Part shown: one piece after another, positions 27,901 to 36,884 of the stretch | Layout of the letters: each line of letters opens with the position of its first letter | Position numbering within the stretch: the first letter of the stretch is position 1 | NCBI RefSeq assembly: GCF_000576555.1 | Contig: NZ_CP007145.1 | Location: 3,162,001-3,226,000, forward strand | DNA length: 64,000 nt | Direction of reading: 5' to 3' | From: Hymenobacter swuensis DY53 | GTDB lineage: Bacteria > Bacteroidota > Bacteroidia > Cytophagales > Hymenobacteraceae | Position numbers and translations under genes: made by a program | Notes under the pieces: model-generated | Told to the model about the DNA's origin: nothing | Databases searched by the model: none | What the model saw: only the letters and a program-made list of their open reading frames with translations

Positions 27901-28474
27901 CGGAGGAATCCAGCAGGTCTACGTTTACGTTCCAGGCCAGATGCAGCTTCTGGGCGTTATCATACACCCACACCAGACTGGCGACAATGTCGCGGCGGGC
28001 TACCCCAGCGGCGGCAAACGTCTGCCGCTGGTCGGGGCCGGTGCGGGCACTGGTGGCCGTGGGGCTGCTCAGGCGGGCGGCAGCCAGCGGGGCCAACGCC
28101 CGGTTGACGGCCGTAGCCGCTTCCAGAGCCGGTGTCGCCGAAAGCCCGGTGAACTGGCGGCCCGGGACAAATGTGCCGGCGTGGTGCCTGAACTGCTGGT
28201 TTTTGAAGGCCAGGGTCAGCACCCGATTGTACACCGGAATGCCCTTGTGCAGCTGCTGCACATACACGTAGGTGAGGCCGGTGGCCGCATCGGTGTGGGA
28301 GCTGGACACGCGCATATCGGCGGCAGTTATATTGCCGCCGGCCCATTGCTGCCGGCTCTGCCAGGCTTGCTCCGTGCCGGCCGGAGCCGCGCTGGTTTGC
28401 GCGTGAACCGGGGAGGCACAGGCTAACGCCAAAAGCCCCGCTGCCAGCCAGTTGGAGGAGTAGAGTTGTGTCAA
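24920..28474 (-). CDS. Secreted M36 (fungalysin) metallopeptidase with PA domain and T9SS type A signal
   Basis: This 1184-residue secreted protein has a signal peptide (1-25), an FTP/PepSY-type propeptide (about 30-200) and the M36 catalytic domain, with zinc ligands His584 and His588 in H-E-Y-G-H, Glu585 as base, and Glu612 in G-G-E-G-W-S-D as third ligand. A PA domain is inserted before the catalytic site (about 430-570). After it come beta-sandwich modules, including a MAM-like region, and a C-terminal T9SS type A sorting domain ending in V-V-R-E. It is expected to be released or surface-anchored and to degrade proteins outside the cell. The region behind it is non-coding for 377 bases. 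Confidence 0.92.
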   Translation of the reverse strand: MTQLYSSNWLAAGLLALACASPVHAQTSAAPAGTEQAWQSRQQWAGGNITAADMRVSSSHTDAATGLTYVYVQQLHKGIPVYNRVLTLAFKNQQFRHHAGTFVPGRQFTGLSATPALEAATAVNRALAPLAAARLSSPTATSARTGPDQRQTFAAAGVARRDIVASLVWVYDNAQKLHLAWNVNVDLLDSSDWLNIRVDAATGQVLDQDNWTVHETVARKAPAAATASAARPAAWQPIGTVGIAAVTPATYYVIPYPQESPGSSRLQTESSPWLKAGGGNNATTHGWHFNGSTDFADTRGNNVWAYDDSLKTNAPGRFAASTGASASSLVFDYVPDFAFSPQLGKNRRAATVNLFYWNNIVHDVLYQYGFTEPAGNFQTDNIGRGGTGQDHVRAEAQDGNGVNNANFSTPPDGASGRMQMFLWSAPASRNLTVTAPAPVAGSYTTVESAFSTSNKLVSTGPVTGDLVFYNDPGNPASHLACTSPSSTTLTGKIALIYRGTCNYTDKVLNAQNAGARAVIMVNNAGAPVAMGGTNNAITIPAVMVSTTDGNLLATQLTNGATVSLTISLPAPQLDGDFDNGIVVHEYGHGVSNRLTGGPANASCLGNAEQGGEGWSDYLALMLTTNWQTAQLTDGPTSRAVGTYASGQAPAGGGIRRYPYSTSLSINPLTYSNVATSPESHAIGEVWCAALWDMTWALIQQQGRIEPNLYTGTSTGGNAIALQLVMQGMKLQPCQPGFLDSRDAILAADSLLYNGRYHCLIWSAFARRGMGASAVQGLSTSATDQTAAFDLPGVRLSKNTELLTGNQLAINISATCECQAQQAPYSIKAQLPADLSYVSSTSSGTLGSNNTVTFANLAFTPGQTRTFQIQAVTAAGKGCNTTTVVNDNRETNTVGGFTPAVLTGSSSWAPSTARAYSGSTSWKAVEPITPSDATLTSAAFTPVGFSLLSFYHYYNTEPSYDGGMVAISTDNGATWIDAAPYFLQNGYNSVFDASTASPNKPCFSGISSTETGSAAFIRTTLNLSSFSGQTIRLRFQAQSDEGTAYEGWYVDDIQVINGCGGIQQVQLFTNANALAGSYQTPIFLTPAGPLSAQQAKNGLLMSAVPTPFGAEGVRLVLSSPVAQPGLVLVLTDATGRLLHRQQLNTVAAGTTTITWPQTAALPAGLYLVQAQFPNGQRMVLRVVRE

Positions 28475-28851
28475 GTAGTTAGGATTTGGTTGTGGAATTG
28501 ATCAGGAAATGTAGGCCCTGCTTATCCGAAGGGCCAGCCAAAGCATTCGTAACCGGCCGCTGCACCCGTAAAGGCAGCACAAATTGACCGGGAAGCTCAG
28601 CAAGTTAAGCCACCTTTTGTCATTATGGCAGAATATAAACGCTTTTTCTGCTTCTATTCCACAGCCCGGCTTTTGTAAGCCGACAAGTCTATACTACAGG
28701 GCTTCTTTCTTTGAAAAAACCACATTATTCATTCCGCCGCCGGGCACCTCCATTACTTGCTTATCATTAGGAAGAGCTGCCGGGCAATGCACTGGAATGC
28801 AAAGCCCGGCAGCTCTTTTGGCTACCTTTTATCGGGGAATCTGCAGCTGGT
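28475..28851. other. Non-coding gap upstream of the M36 peptidase gene
   Basis: 377 bases without a gene between two minus-strand genes. It holds the terminator at 28772-28817 and, to its left, the presumed promoter and leader of the peptidase gene. No exact TAnnTTTG box was found on the minus strand. Confidence 0.5.
28772..28817. terminator. Terminator after the SDR gene
   Basis: A perfect 14-bp stem AAGAGCTGCCGGGC (28772-28785) / GCCCGGCAGCTCTT (28804-28817) encloses an 18-base loop that contains a smaller TGCA pairing. The T-tract is better on the plus strand, yet the gene it follows (SDR) is on the minus strand. Confidence 0.7.
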
Positions 28852-29658
28852 TTACAGCACGAAATCCGGCTCCTCTTTTCGAAAGTGATTCAGCACCAGC
28901 TTATCGGCCAGCCCCGGCAGCCATTTATTGAGGAAGACGGTGAGCTTGCCCGTGCTGGTAAGCACCAGGTCGCGGCGCCGCTCGCGCACGGCCGCTACCA
29001 GGTAGCCAGCCACTTCCTCGCTGCTCATCATCTTCTGCTCGTCCCGCGGCGACTCGCCCTGTCGGGAGCCGTCGGCGGCTAAGGCTACGTTGCGGATGTT
29101 GGAAGCCGTGAAGCCAGGGCAGGCCAATAATACATGTACTCCCTGAGGCAATAGCTCGGTGCGCAGGGCCTCCAGAAAGCCGTGCATGGCAAATTTGGAA
29201 GCCGAGTACCCCGTACGCCCCGGCAGCCCTCGATAGCCCGCAATACTGCTGATGCCCACAATAGAGCCTTTGACTTGCGTGATGTGCGGCAACGCAAATT
29301 TGGTGGCGTACACCGTCCCGAAGAAGTTGGTTTGCATCAGCTGCCGGATAACGTCTAGGTCGGCGTCGCGGAAGAGGGCGCGCATACTGATGCCGGCGTT
29401 GTTGATGAGCACATCAAGGCGGCCAAAAGCGGCCACAGTTTCGCGTACGGCCCGCTCCGAGTCGGCCTCCACTCCTACATCGGCGCGTATAGTAAGGTGC
29501 TGGATGTCCAGACGGACCAGTTCTTCGGCGGTGCTTTGGAGCCGGGTTTCGTCGCGGCCGGTAATGGCCACGCGGGCCCCGGCCTGCCCGAAGGCCAGGG
29601 CCGTAGCCCGACCAATGCCGGAAGTGCCGCCCGTGATGAGGACTACTTTATCTTTCAT
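28852..29658 (-). CDS. Classical short-chain dehydrogenase/reductase
   Basis: From the ATG at 29658 the protein has 268 residues. The SDR signatures are intact: T-G-G-T-S-G-I-G (9-16) for NAD(P) binding, N-N-A-G (86-89), Ser138, and Tyr151/Lys155 (Y-S-A-S-K). The reading frame continues 28 codons upstream to 29742, but that part does not resemble the family, so the internal ATG right before the glycine motif is preferred. The C-terminal hydrophobic stretch resembles DHRS7/SDR members that act on lipid-like substrates. Substrate unknown; it appears to be a single-gene unit. Confidence 0.85.
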   Translation of the reverse strand: MKDKVVLITGGTSGIGRATALAFGQAGARVAITGRDETRLQSTAEELVRLDIQHLTIRADVGVEADSERAVRETVAAFGRLDVLINNAGISMRALFRDADLDVIRQLMQTNFFGTVYATKFALPHITQVKGSIVGISSIAGYRGLPGRTGYSASKFAMHGFLEALRTELLPQGVHVLLACPGFTASNIRNVALAADGSRQGESPRDEQKMMSSEEVAGYLVAAVRERRRDLVLTSTGKLTVFLNKWLPGLADKLVLNHFRKEEPDFVL

Positions 29659-29784
29659 GAGGGAAGAAGGCGTGAGAAAACCGCAGTAAAAGGCGGGCAA
29701 AACTACGGGTATTTTTGGCAGCCCATCGGCGTACAGCCGCAATTTGCCGATTTGGTGGCGGCCGGTTCCTCCCCTGTTTCTATA

Positions 29785-29815
29785 TTGAATTCACCGCCGG
29801 GAAAATTGTATTTTG
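29785..29815 (+). promoter_or_regulatory. Candidate promoter of the GEVED/PKD protein gene
   Basis: TTG (29785-29787), 21 bases, then TATTTTG (29809-29815). This resembles the Bacteroidota promoter but lacks one base of TAnnTTTG. Transcription would start near 29822, about 50 bases before the chosen start. Confidence 0.35.
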
Positions 29816-29870
29816 TTCCGGATTGCGGTTACCTTCGACCTTTCCCCCCCCGCCTTTTACGTCCTTATCT

Positions 29871-32117
29871 ATGACGCAACCCTTACGTACTATTTTGGGT
29901 GGCAAGGTGCGCTATGCCGCTGGTTTACTGGCCCTGGCTTTACCCCTGTTTCCACTGGTGGCGCAGGCCCAGAATTGCCCGCCAGCTGCTAGTGGCTGTA
30001 CGCCCGGCAGTGCTCCCACGGCCAATATTCCGTTCGGCATGGGCATTCTGAACGTTACGCTGGGCACTATCAACAACACAACGCCGGGCATCCAGGACGG
30101 CTATAAAGATTACTCCTGCACGCTGGGGGCGGCTACGCTCATCATTGGGGCCGATGTTCCCATCAGTATCCGGACCAATACCAACGCCGATGAGAACGTG
30201 CGGGTGTGGGCCGATTTGAACAATGACGGTACCTTCAGCCCGACGTCGGAACTCTTGTTCAGCAGCAATACCAAACGCACCCACACCGGCACGGTGCGGC
30301 TGCCCAGCGGCACGGTAACGGGCGTGCGGCTGCGGCTGCGCGTAGCCGCCGACTACGTAAACGCTACCCTGCCTTCTCCCTGCTCCACGCCGCAGTACTC
30401 TCAGACGGAAGATTACGCGGTTATTGCCTCAGCCAGCACCCAGGCCCCGGTGACGGATTTCGTGGCCGACCAGACGCGTACCTGCTCGGGCACCGTGCAG
30501 TTCACTGACCAGAGCCAGAACGGGCCGACTTCCTGGCGCTGGGATTTCGGCGACGGCACCACCAGCATGTTGGCCAGCCCCAGCCACCAGTACACTACGG
30601 CCGGCACCTTCACCGTGGCCCTTACCACCAGCAACAGCGTGGGGAGCAATACCCGAACCCGCGCCTCGTATATAACTTACGATAACGTGGTGCCGGTGGC
30701 TGCTACCTGCGCCCCGGCCACGGCGGCATTCTGCTGTGGCTACGGCATCACGCAGTTTACCCTGGGCACCCTCACCCAGATTTCGGCCAATGGTCAGGCA
30801 GGTTACGAGGATTTCACCTGCAACGGCAAGGTGGAGGTAACCGTTGGCAACCGGTATACGCTGCGCCTGACGACCAGCCCCGGCAACCCGCAGGACACAC
30901 GGGTGTGGCTGGACCTGAACAACGACGGGACCTTCGGCAGCGGGGAGCAGATTTTTCAGGCATTGAACACGAGCAATCCAACCGGCACGTTGCTGGTGCC
31001 GGCCACGGCGGTACTCAACCAGCCTTTGCGCCTGCGGGTCGTTTCCGATTACGTGGGTTCCTCCTTCACGGCCTGCGACGGTATTCAGTACGGCCAGGCG
31101 GAGGATTATACCGTAACGGTGCGCGCCAACACCAGCCCGCCCACCGCCGACTTCACCTCCAACTACACTGCCGGCTCCTGCCAGGCTGCCATTCAGTTCA
31201 CGGATATCAGCCAGAATGCGCCTAACGGCTGGCTCTGGACGTTTGGCGACGGCTCTACCAGTACCCTGCAGAACCCCAGCCACACCTACGCCAACACCGG
31301 TTCGTACACCGTGAGCCTGAGGGCGACCAATGCCTTCGGCACCACCACTATTACGCGCACCGACTACGTGGTGGTAACGGTGCCCTGCGTGCAGTACTGT
31401 ACCGCCCTTGGCGACAATGCGGCTTTCTGGATAACCAATGTGAGTCTGGCTACTCCGCAGGCTACCCCGTTCAGCAACGCCTCCGGTGCCAATACCAACG
31501 GCTATGGCAACTATGCCGGCCAGATCATGACGCTGCGCCAGGGCCAGTCGTCTACGCTTACTGTGACTGCCAACGCGAATTTTCAGCGCGTAACCACGGT
31601 CTGGGTAGACTGGAACCGGGACGGGTTCTTTGCTACTTCTGAGTTGGTTTCCAATCAGATCAGCACCAACCCCGCTACCATTACGGTGCCGGTACCGGCC
31701 CTGCAAAGCGTAGTGGGCTTCACCCGCATGCGCATCATTGCCCGCCTCAACAACAACTCGGCCTACGCCTGCACGGGCACTACTGCGCAGCCCAACACGG
31801 AAATTGAGGACTACAGCGTGCAGGTGGTATCCGCTACGGCCACGCAGGAGGCCAAATCCTTGCCGGCCCTGACGGTTTTCCCCAACCCGACCACCGACGG
31901 GCAGCTGCACCTGCGCCTCGCCGATGCCCGAGCGGCTGATACCTACTCTGTGGAGGTGGAGAATACGCTGGGGGCCTGCGTGTACCGGGGCCAGCTGCGC
32001 CTGGGCACGGCCGCCGATGCCAGCCTCGACCTAAGCGGACTGCCCCGGGGCCTGTATGTGCTGCGCCTGTGGGGCAGCCACGGCCAGAGTGCCATTCGCC
32101 GCGTGCTGCGCGACTAG
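29871..32117 (+). CDS. Secreted adhesin-like protein with alternating GEVED and PKD domains and T9SS type A signal
   Basis: From the ATG at 29871 the protein has 748 residues with a signal peptide ending A-Q-A-Q. Three GEVED-type domains (each with D-x-N-N-D-G-T-F or D-W-N-R-D-G-F-F and ending E-D-Y-x-V) alternate with two PKD domains (W-D-F-G-D-G-T-T and W-T-F-G-D-G-S-T). A type A T9SS sorting domain (V-F-P-N-P ... G-L-Y-V-L-R-L) closes it. Such architectures are surface or secreted adhesins or binding proteins. Further upstream ATGs add sequence without a signal peptide and are rejected. The next gene follows 81 bases later. Confidence 0.85.
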   Translation: MTQPLRTILGGKVRYAAGLLALALPLFPLVAQAQNCPPAASGCTPGSAPTANIPFGMGILNVTLGTINNTTPGIQDGYKDYSCTLGAATLIIGADVPISIRTNTNADENVRVWADLNNDGTFSPTSELLFSSNTKRTHTGTVRLPSGTVTGVRLRLRVAADYVNATLPSPCSTPQYSQTEDYAVIASASTQAPVTDFVADQTRTCSGTVQFTDQSQNGPTSWRWDFGDGTTSMLASPSHQYTTAGTFTVALTTSNSVGSNTRTRASYITYDNVVPVAATCAPATAAFCCGYGITQFTLGTLTQISANGQAGYEDFTCNGKVEVTVGNRYTLRLTTSPGNPQDTRVWLDLNNDGTFGSGEQIFQALNTSNPTGTLLVPATAVLNQPLRLRVVSDYVGSSFTACDGIQYGQAEDYTVTVRANTSPPTADFTSNYTAGSCQAAIQFTDISQNAPNGWLWTFGDGSTSTLQNPSHTYANTGSYTVSLRATNAFGTTTITRTDYVVVTVPCVQYCTALGDNAAFWITNVSLATPQATPFSNASGANTNGYGNYAGQIMTLRQGQSSTLTVTANANFQRVTTVWVDWNRDGFFATSELVSNQISTNPATITVPVPALQSVVGFTRMRIIARLNNNSAYACTGTTAQPNTEIEDYSVQVVSATATQEAKSLPALTVFPNPTTDGQLHLRLADARAADTYSVEVENTLGACVYRGQLRLGTAADASLDLSGLPRGLYVLRLWGSHGQSAIRRVLRD

Positions 32118-32198
32118 CGCAGGCCAACGTTTTTCCTCCTCAACAGCCGGCCGCTCAGGCAGCCTCCCTCTCTTTACTTCTTATCCTGATTCTGGCGT

Positions 32199-35100
32199 AT
32201 GCGCACACTTTTACTGCGTACCTGTTTGCTGGTGCTTATCTACCTGCTGGCGGGAATCCGGCCGGCGGCGGCTACTCACTTGCTGGGCGGCGAAATGAAC
32301 TACAAGTACCTGGATGCCAATGGGCCGGCCGGGGCCCAATACCGGTATCAGGTAACAGTCCTCGTTTACCTGAACAAGGAAGCTGGCTCGGCGGCTCCCG
32401 ATGGCCGGCCCAGTGTGGACATTGCGTTCTACAACAAGTCGCAGGGCGGGGCCCGGATTTTAACCATGACGGTGCCGCGTACCAGTTTTGCCGAAATCAC
32501 GCCGCCTTCTCCCGGGGGCTGCACGCTGCCCGGCAGTCAGCCGCCCCGCGTGACGCTGGCCAAGTACGTGACCATCGTGAACCTGCCGCTGTCGTTTGAT
32601 GGCTACTACGCCGTGTACACCGACATTGCCCGCAACGTGGACGTCACCAACCTGCAGAACCCCGGCAACACCAACATGACGCTGTACACGGACATGGCCC
32701 CGCCCCTGATTCCGAATACGTCGCCCGTTTTTTCGGATACCGCCGTGGCCGTTATCTGCACCGGAGACACCAGTATCATCATCAATAATGCCTACGATGC
32801 CGACGGTGACCGGCTGATTTATTCCTTTGGCACCCCTTACCAGGGCAACTCGCCGTTCGGTGGCTTCGCGCCGCCGCCCCAGTTGGTTACGTACGCCAAT
32901 GGATACAGCGTAACCCAGCCTTTTGGGCCGGGCGTCGGCAGTTTCGCTTCGCTGAATGCCAGCACCGGCCTGAGTCGTTACGCGGCTCCTATTCAGGGCA
33001 AGTTTGCGGTAGCGGTAGACGTGAAGGAATACCGCACCATTAACGGGCGTGAAGTGCTGGTGGGCAGCACCCGGCGCGACGTGCAGCTGGTAGCCCGGCA
33101 GTGCCAGCCCAACCAGGCGCCGGTATTTACGCCGCCCTCGGTAGTGGTCAAGGATTTCACGGTGGAGGAAGGCCGGCCTATTACATTCAACGTCACCTCC
33201 ACTGACCCCGAAGGCAAGTCGTTGACGATGAAAGTAAACAGTCCGCTTTTGGATGGCACCGGCCCGTTTGATTTCAGTGTAAACGGCAACCAAGGCGTGG
33301 TACCGTCGGGCAGCCCGACGGGCAGCGTAAATATCACGGGGACGGGCAGTGTGACAGGCAGCTTTCAGTTGAACTCCCGCTGCGGCAACGCCCGTGCTAC
33401 ACCCTACGATGTGGTGGTTACCGTGAGCGACAATACCTGCGGCAGCAAAAGTATTTCGGAGATTTTCCGGATTACCATTACCCGCGCCGCCGGCCCCAAC
33501 CGCATTCTGGGTGACTCTGTCATCTGTGACCGGGCGCAACCCCGCACGTACGCGGCCGCCGGGCCGGCTCCCGCCTCCTACCGCTGGACGGTGCGCGGCG
33601 GCACTATTCAGGGTACAGCTACTGCCGGTACGGTGCAGGTGCTGTGGGGCACGGCAGGCACCGGTACACTTACCCTGCGCGGCGTTTCCAGCCTAGGCTG
33701 TCCTACTGATTCGATAGTTCGCAACGTAGACATCCGTACCGGTACCCTGAGCGTAAGCTCCGATGTGAGCATCTGCGTGGGTGCCTCGGCCACCCTCACG
33801 GCCAGCGGAGGCCAGACGTACACCTGGACCAGCAGCACCGGCCAGACATTTACAGGAGCCAGCATCACGGTAGCCCCTACCCAGACCACCACCTATACCG
33901 TACTGACAACGGATGGCGTCTGCACGCTTACCCGGCAGGTAACGGTAACCGTAAACCCACTGGCTACGGCCAATGCGGGCAGCAACCGGGCCGTATGCTC
34001 CGGGGAAACGACAGTGCTGGGTTCGGCCACCCTAACTGGCTACACGTACCGGTGGAGCCCAGCCACCGGCCTGAGCAACAGCACCGCTGCTCAACCGGTT
34101 TTCAGCCTGGTGAATTTGACCGGCGCGGCTCAGACGTTTACCTACACTGTTACGGCTACCACAGCCCAGGGCTGCACAAACAACAGCACCGTAACCATTA
34201 CGCTGAATCCGGCCGCCGTGACCGACGCCGGCCCCGACCGGGCCACTTGCTCCGGCATTCCGGTAACGCTGGGAACAGCTGCCATTACCGGTCAGACCTA
34301 CCAGTGGAGCCCCAACACCGGCCTGAGCAGCAGCACGGCCGCTCAGCCCGTTCTCACCCTCCCAAATACCAGTAACGCGGCCCAGCTGGTCAGCTACGTG
34401 GTAACGGCTACCACGGCACAGGGCTGTGTGAGTCGGGATACGGTGCGCATTACCATTAATCCGGCGGCGGTAGCCAGTGCGGGCAGCAGCCGGGCCGTAT
34501 GCTCGGGGGAAGCCATTACGCTGGGCTCGGCCGCCCTCACTGGCTACACCTACCAGTGGAGCCCAGCTACCGGCCTGAGCAGCAGCACCGCTGCCCAACC
34601 GGTTTTCAGTTTAGTGAATTTGACCGGCGCGGCCCAGACGTTTACCTACACCCTTACGGCCACCACGGCCCAGGGCTGCACCAATACCAGCACCGTCACC
34701 GTTACGCTGAACCCGGCCGCCGTGGCCAATGCCGGCCCCGATGTAGCGTTGTGTGACGGGAAACAGGTGACTATCGGCACCACAGCCCTCGTGGGCTACA
34801 CGTACCAGTGGAGCCCGGCCGTCAACCTGAGCAGCAGCAACGCCGCCCGCCCGGTTTTCACGGCCCGTAATGTCACTCAGTCGCCGATTACGCTGACCTA
34901 CGTGGTGACGGCCACTACCAGCCTGGGCTGTGCCTCCCGCGACACAGTACGCCTCACCGTGAACCCACGGCCGCTGCCCGACAGCATCCAGGGCTCCGTA
35001 TCGGTATGCCCCACGGTGCAGGGCGTGGCCTACAGCATCCGCAACCCGCGCAACACGGCGTACCAGTGGCAGGTAACGGGCGGTACCATTGCCAGCGGCC

Positions 35101-36806
35101 AGGGTACTCCCAGCATTACCGTCAACTGGGGCGGGGCCACGGCGGCGGCGTCCGTAAAGGCGTTCCAGCTGAACACCTTCGGCTGCTCATCGGATACTGT
35201 TACGCTGCCCGTGCGCGTGAATCAGCAGCTGGCTACGCAGCGGCCTACCGGCCCGGTGCAGGTATGCATCAACGCCGGCCCGTTTACCTACCAGACGCAG
35301 TATACCAACGGCTCCGTATATGCCTGGCAGCTTGTGGGAGGCACGCAGGTGAGCACCAACCAAGCCTCCGTACAAGTGAACTGGACGCGTACCGGCCTCG
35401 TGAAGCTGGTGGTAACCGAATCGAGCAACCCGGCCGGCGGCATCTGCCGGGGCACCAGTGACACGCTGTACGTAAACGTGCTGCCCGCGCCAGCCACCAA
35501 CCTGGCTATCAGTGGGCCGAGCCGCGTGTGTGCCGGCTCCGGCAACCTCACGTTTGCCCTGCCCGGCGCAGCCAACTCCACTTACGCCTTCACCTTCAAC
35601 GGCACCACCGTCACGGGTACCGGCAACACGCTTACGCTGCCCGTACCGGCCGCCAGCGCCACGCCCTACACCGTTACCATCCGCGAAACCAACGCCAGCG
35701 GCTGCGTGGGTCAGCCCTACACCAAAACCTTCCTGGTAGTACCGCCGCTGGCCATTACCGGCCCAGCCAGCTACTGCCCCGAGTCGCGCACCGGTCTCAG
35801 CTTCTCCACTGCGGCCCTCACGGGTGGCCAATATCAGTGGACGCTTACGGGCGGCACCATTACCAGCGGCCAGGGCAGCGGCACCGTGACTATTGATGTA
35901 CCGGCCGGCACCACCAACGCCGTGCTGAGCGTGACAGAAACCACCAGCCAGAGTTGCGCCGCCACGTTCACCATTCGCCCCGACAACGCGTCCGTGGCCC
36001 TGAACACCGCCTCCGTGGATGCCGCTGCCAGTGACCGAAGCATTACCCTGGCACTGCAGATTCCCAACAACACAGGCAATACCAACCGCGTGCAGATTCT
36101 GCGACGCGACGCGGGCAGCACTGGGGCCTACACCACGGTGGGCAATGTGGCCAATACGGCTACCACTTTCACCGATAACGCGGTGGATGCCGACAGCAAG
36201 GCCTACCAGTATCAGATCAACCTGACCAACGCCTGCGGTACTGTGCTCAGTAGCCAGCAGCATACCACCATCCTCACCAAAGCCACCGCCACCCAAAGCA
36301 CCGGCGGCCGTAACGTGGGCAACGTAATGGTCAACTGGTCGGCTTATCAAGGGTTCCCAGTGAAGGAATACCGCGTAAGCCGGGTAGCCGACAACGGCAC
36401 CGCCGAGCTAGTTGCTACCGTGGCAGCTTCCGCCCTGAGCCTGGAACTACCCAGCAGCACGGCCGGCTTCAACCAGTGTTTCCGGGTGCAGGCTGTCAGC
36501 ACTGATGCCGTGGCGCGTACGTCGGCCTCCAACGATGCCTGCGTGGCCTTCGAGAACAAGCTGGGCTTCTACAACATCATCACCCCGAACGGCGACGGGA
36601 AGAACGACGTGCTGGTGATTGATAACGTGGCCCTTTACCCGCGCAACACGCTCACCATCTTCTCGCGCTGGGGCAAGCAGGTGTACGAAACCCGCAACTA
36701 CCGCAACGACTTCGGCGGCCAGGAGCAGGGCGCAGGCATGTACTACTACCTGTTCAAGCTCGAGGACGGCACCAGCTACAAAGGCTGGTTTGAAATTGCC
36801 CGCTAA
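32199..36806 (+). CDS. Giant secreted repeat protein with gliding-motility-type C-terminus (T9SS type B)
   Basis: This 1535-residue protein has a signal peptide (1-26, ending A-A-A). A mature start T-H-L-L-G-G-E-M-N-Y resembles many Bacteroidota gliding-motility-associated proteins. Immunoglobulin/PKD-like modules follow, including four exactly phased 84-residue repeats (residues about 586-921). The C-terminal CHU_C/type B sorting domain has I-T-P-N-G-D-G-K-N-D and W-G-K-Q-V-Y-E. It is predicted to be exported by T9SS and displayed on the surface, perhaps as an adhesin. It is probably co-transcribed with the preceding GEVED/PKD gene and ends at a strong terminator. Confidence 0.9.
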   Translation: MRTLLLRTCLLVLIYLLAGIRPAAATHLLGGEMNYKYLDANGPAGAQYRYQVTVLVYLNKEAGSAAPDGRPSVDIAFYNKSQGGARILTMTVPRTSFAEITPPSPGGCTLPGSQPPRVTLAKYVTIVNLPLSFDGYYAVYTDIARNVDVTNLQNPGNTNMTLYTDMAPPLIPNTSPVFSDTAVAVICTGDTSIIINNAYDADGDRLIYSFGTPYQGNSPFGGFAPPPQLVTYANGYSVTQPFGPGVGSFASLNASTGLSRYAAPIQGKFAVAVDVKEYRTINGREVLVGSTRRDVQLVARQCQPNQAPVFTPPSVVVKDFTVEEGRPITFNVTSTDPEGKSLTMKVNSPLLDGTGPFDFSVNGNQGVVPSGSPTGSVNITGTGSVTGSFQLNSRCGNARATPYDVVVTVSDNTCGSKSISEIFRITITRAAGPNRILGDSVICDRAQPRTYAAAGPAPASYRWTVRGGTIQGTATAGTVQVLWGTAGTGTLTLRGVSSLGCPTDSIVRNVDIRTGTLSVSSDVSICVGASATLTASGGQTYTWTSSTGQTFTGASITVAPTQTTTYTVLTTDGVCTLTRQVTVTVNPLATANAGSNRAVCSGETTVLGSATLTGYTYRWSPATGLSNSTAAQPVFSLVNLTGAAQTFTYTVTATTAQGCTNNSTVTITLNPAAVTDAGPDRATCSGIPVTLGTAAITGQTYQWSPNTGLSSSTAAQPVLTLPNTSNAAQLVSYVVTATTAQGCVSRDTVRITINPAAVASAGSSRAVCSGEAITLGSAALTGYTYQWSPATGLSSSTAAQPVFSLVNLTGAAQTFTYTLTATTAQGCTNTSTVTVTLNPAAVANAGPDVALCDGKQVTIGTTALVGYTYQWSPAVNLSSSNAARPVFTARNVTQSPITLTYVVTATTSLGCASRDTVRLTVNPRPLPDSIQGSVSVCPTVQGVAYSIRNPRNTAYQWQVTGGTIASGQGTPSITVNWGGATAAASVKAFQLNTFGCSSDTVTLPVRVNQQLATQRPTGPVQVCINAGPFTYQTQYTNGSVYAWQLVGGTQVSTNQASVQVNWTRTGLVKLVVTESSNPAGGICRGTSDTLYVNVLPAPATNLAISGPSRVCAGSGNLTFALPGAANSTYAFTFNGTTVTGTGNTLTLPVPAASATPYTVTIRETNASGCVGQPYTKTFLVVPPLAITGPASYCPESRTGLSFSTAALTGGQYQWTLTGGTITSGQGSGTVTIDVPAGTTNAVLSVTETTSQSCAATFTIRPDNASVALNTASVDAAASDRSITLALQIPNNTGNTNRVQILRRDAGSTGAYTTVGNVANTATTFTDNAVDADSKAYQYQINLTNACGTVLSSQQHTTILTKATATQSTGGRNVGNVMVNWSAYQGFPVKEYRVSRVADNGTAELVATVAASALSLELPSSTAGFNQCFRVQAVSTDAVARTSASNDACVAFENKLGFYNIITPNGDGKNDVLVIDNVALYPRNTLTIFSRWGKQVYETRNYRNDFGGQEQGAGMYYYLFKLEDGTSYKGWFEIAR
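33954..34961 (+). repeat. Four tandem 252-bp coding repeats (84 residues each)
   Basis: Repeats start at 33954, 34206, 34458 and 34710, each exactly 252 bases, and each begins with N-P. Common core: A-G-x-x-R-A-x-C-S-G, then Y-x-W-S-P, then T-A-T-T-x-x-G-C. Units 1 and 3 share the S-L-V-N-L-T-G-A-A-Q-T-F-T-Y segment, and units 2 and 4 share S-R-D-T-V-R, pointing to duplication of a two-unit block. Confidence 0.9.
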
Positions 36807-36824
36807 GGCGTATTGGTTCGTGGA

Positions 36825-36860
36825 AAAGCGTCGTTCAGTTCTAAGCTGAACGACGCTTTT
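36825..36860. terminator. Terminator between the giant repeat protein and the esterase-like gene
   Basis: A perfect 15-bp stem AAAAGCGTCGTTCAG (36825-36839) / CTGAACGACGCTTTT (36846-36860) has a six-base loop and ends in T. It separates two co-directional genes only 78 bases apart. Confidence 0.88.
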
Positions 36861-36884
36861 GTGTATACTCCAGGCATTTTCCAT

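Noticed and set aside
29659..29742. Longer N-terminus for the SDR gene
   Set aside because: The extra 28 residues do not resemble any SDR N-terminus, and the ATG at 29658 places the glycine motif at its normal position.
33954..34961. CRISPR-like regular repeat array
   Set aside because: The 252-base units are in frame, coding throughout and without spacers. The palindromic repeats elsewhere are dispersed, not arrayed, and no cas gene is present.
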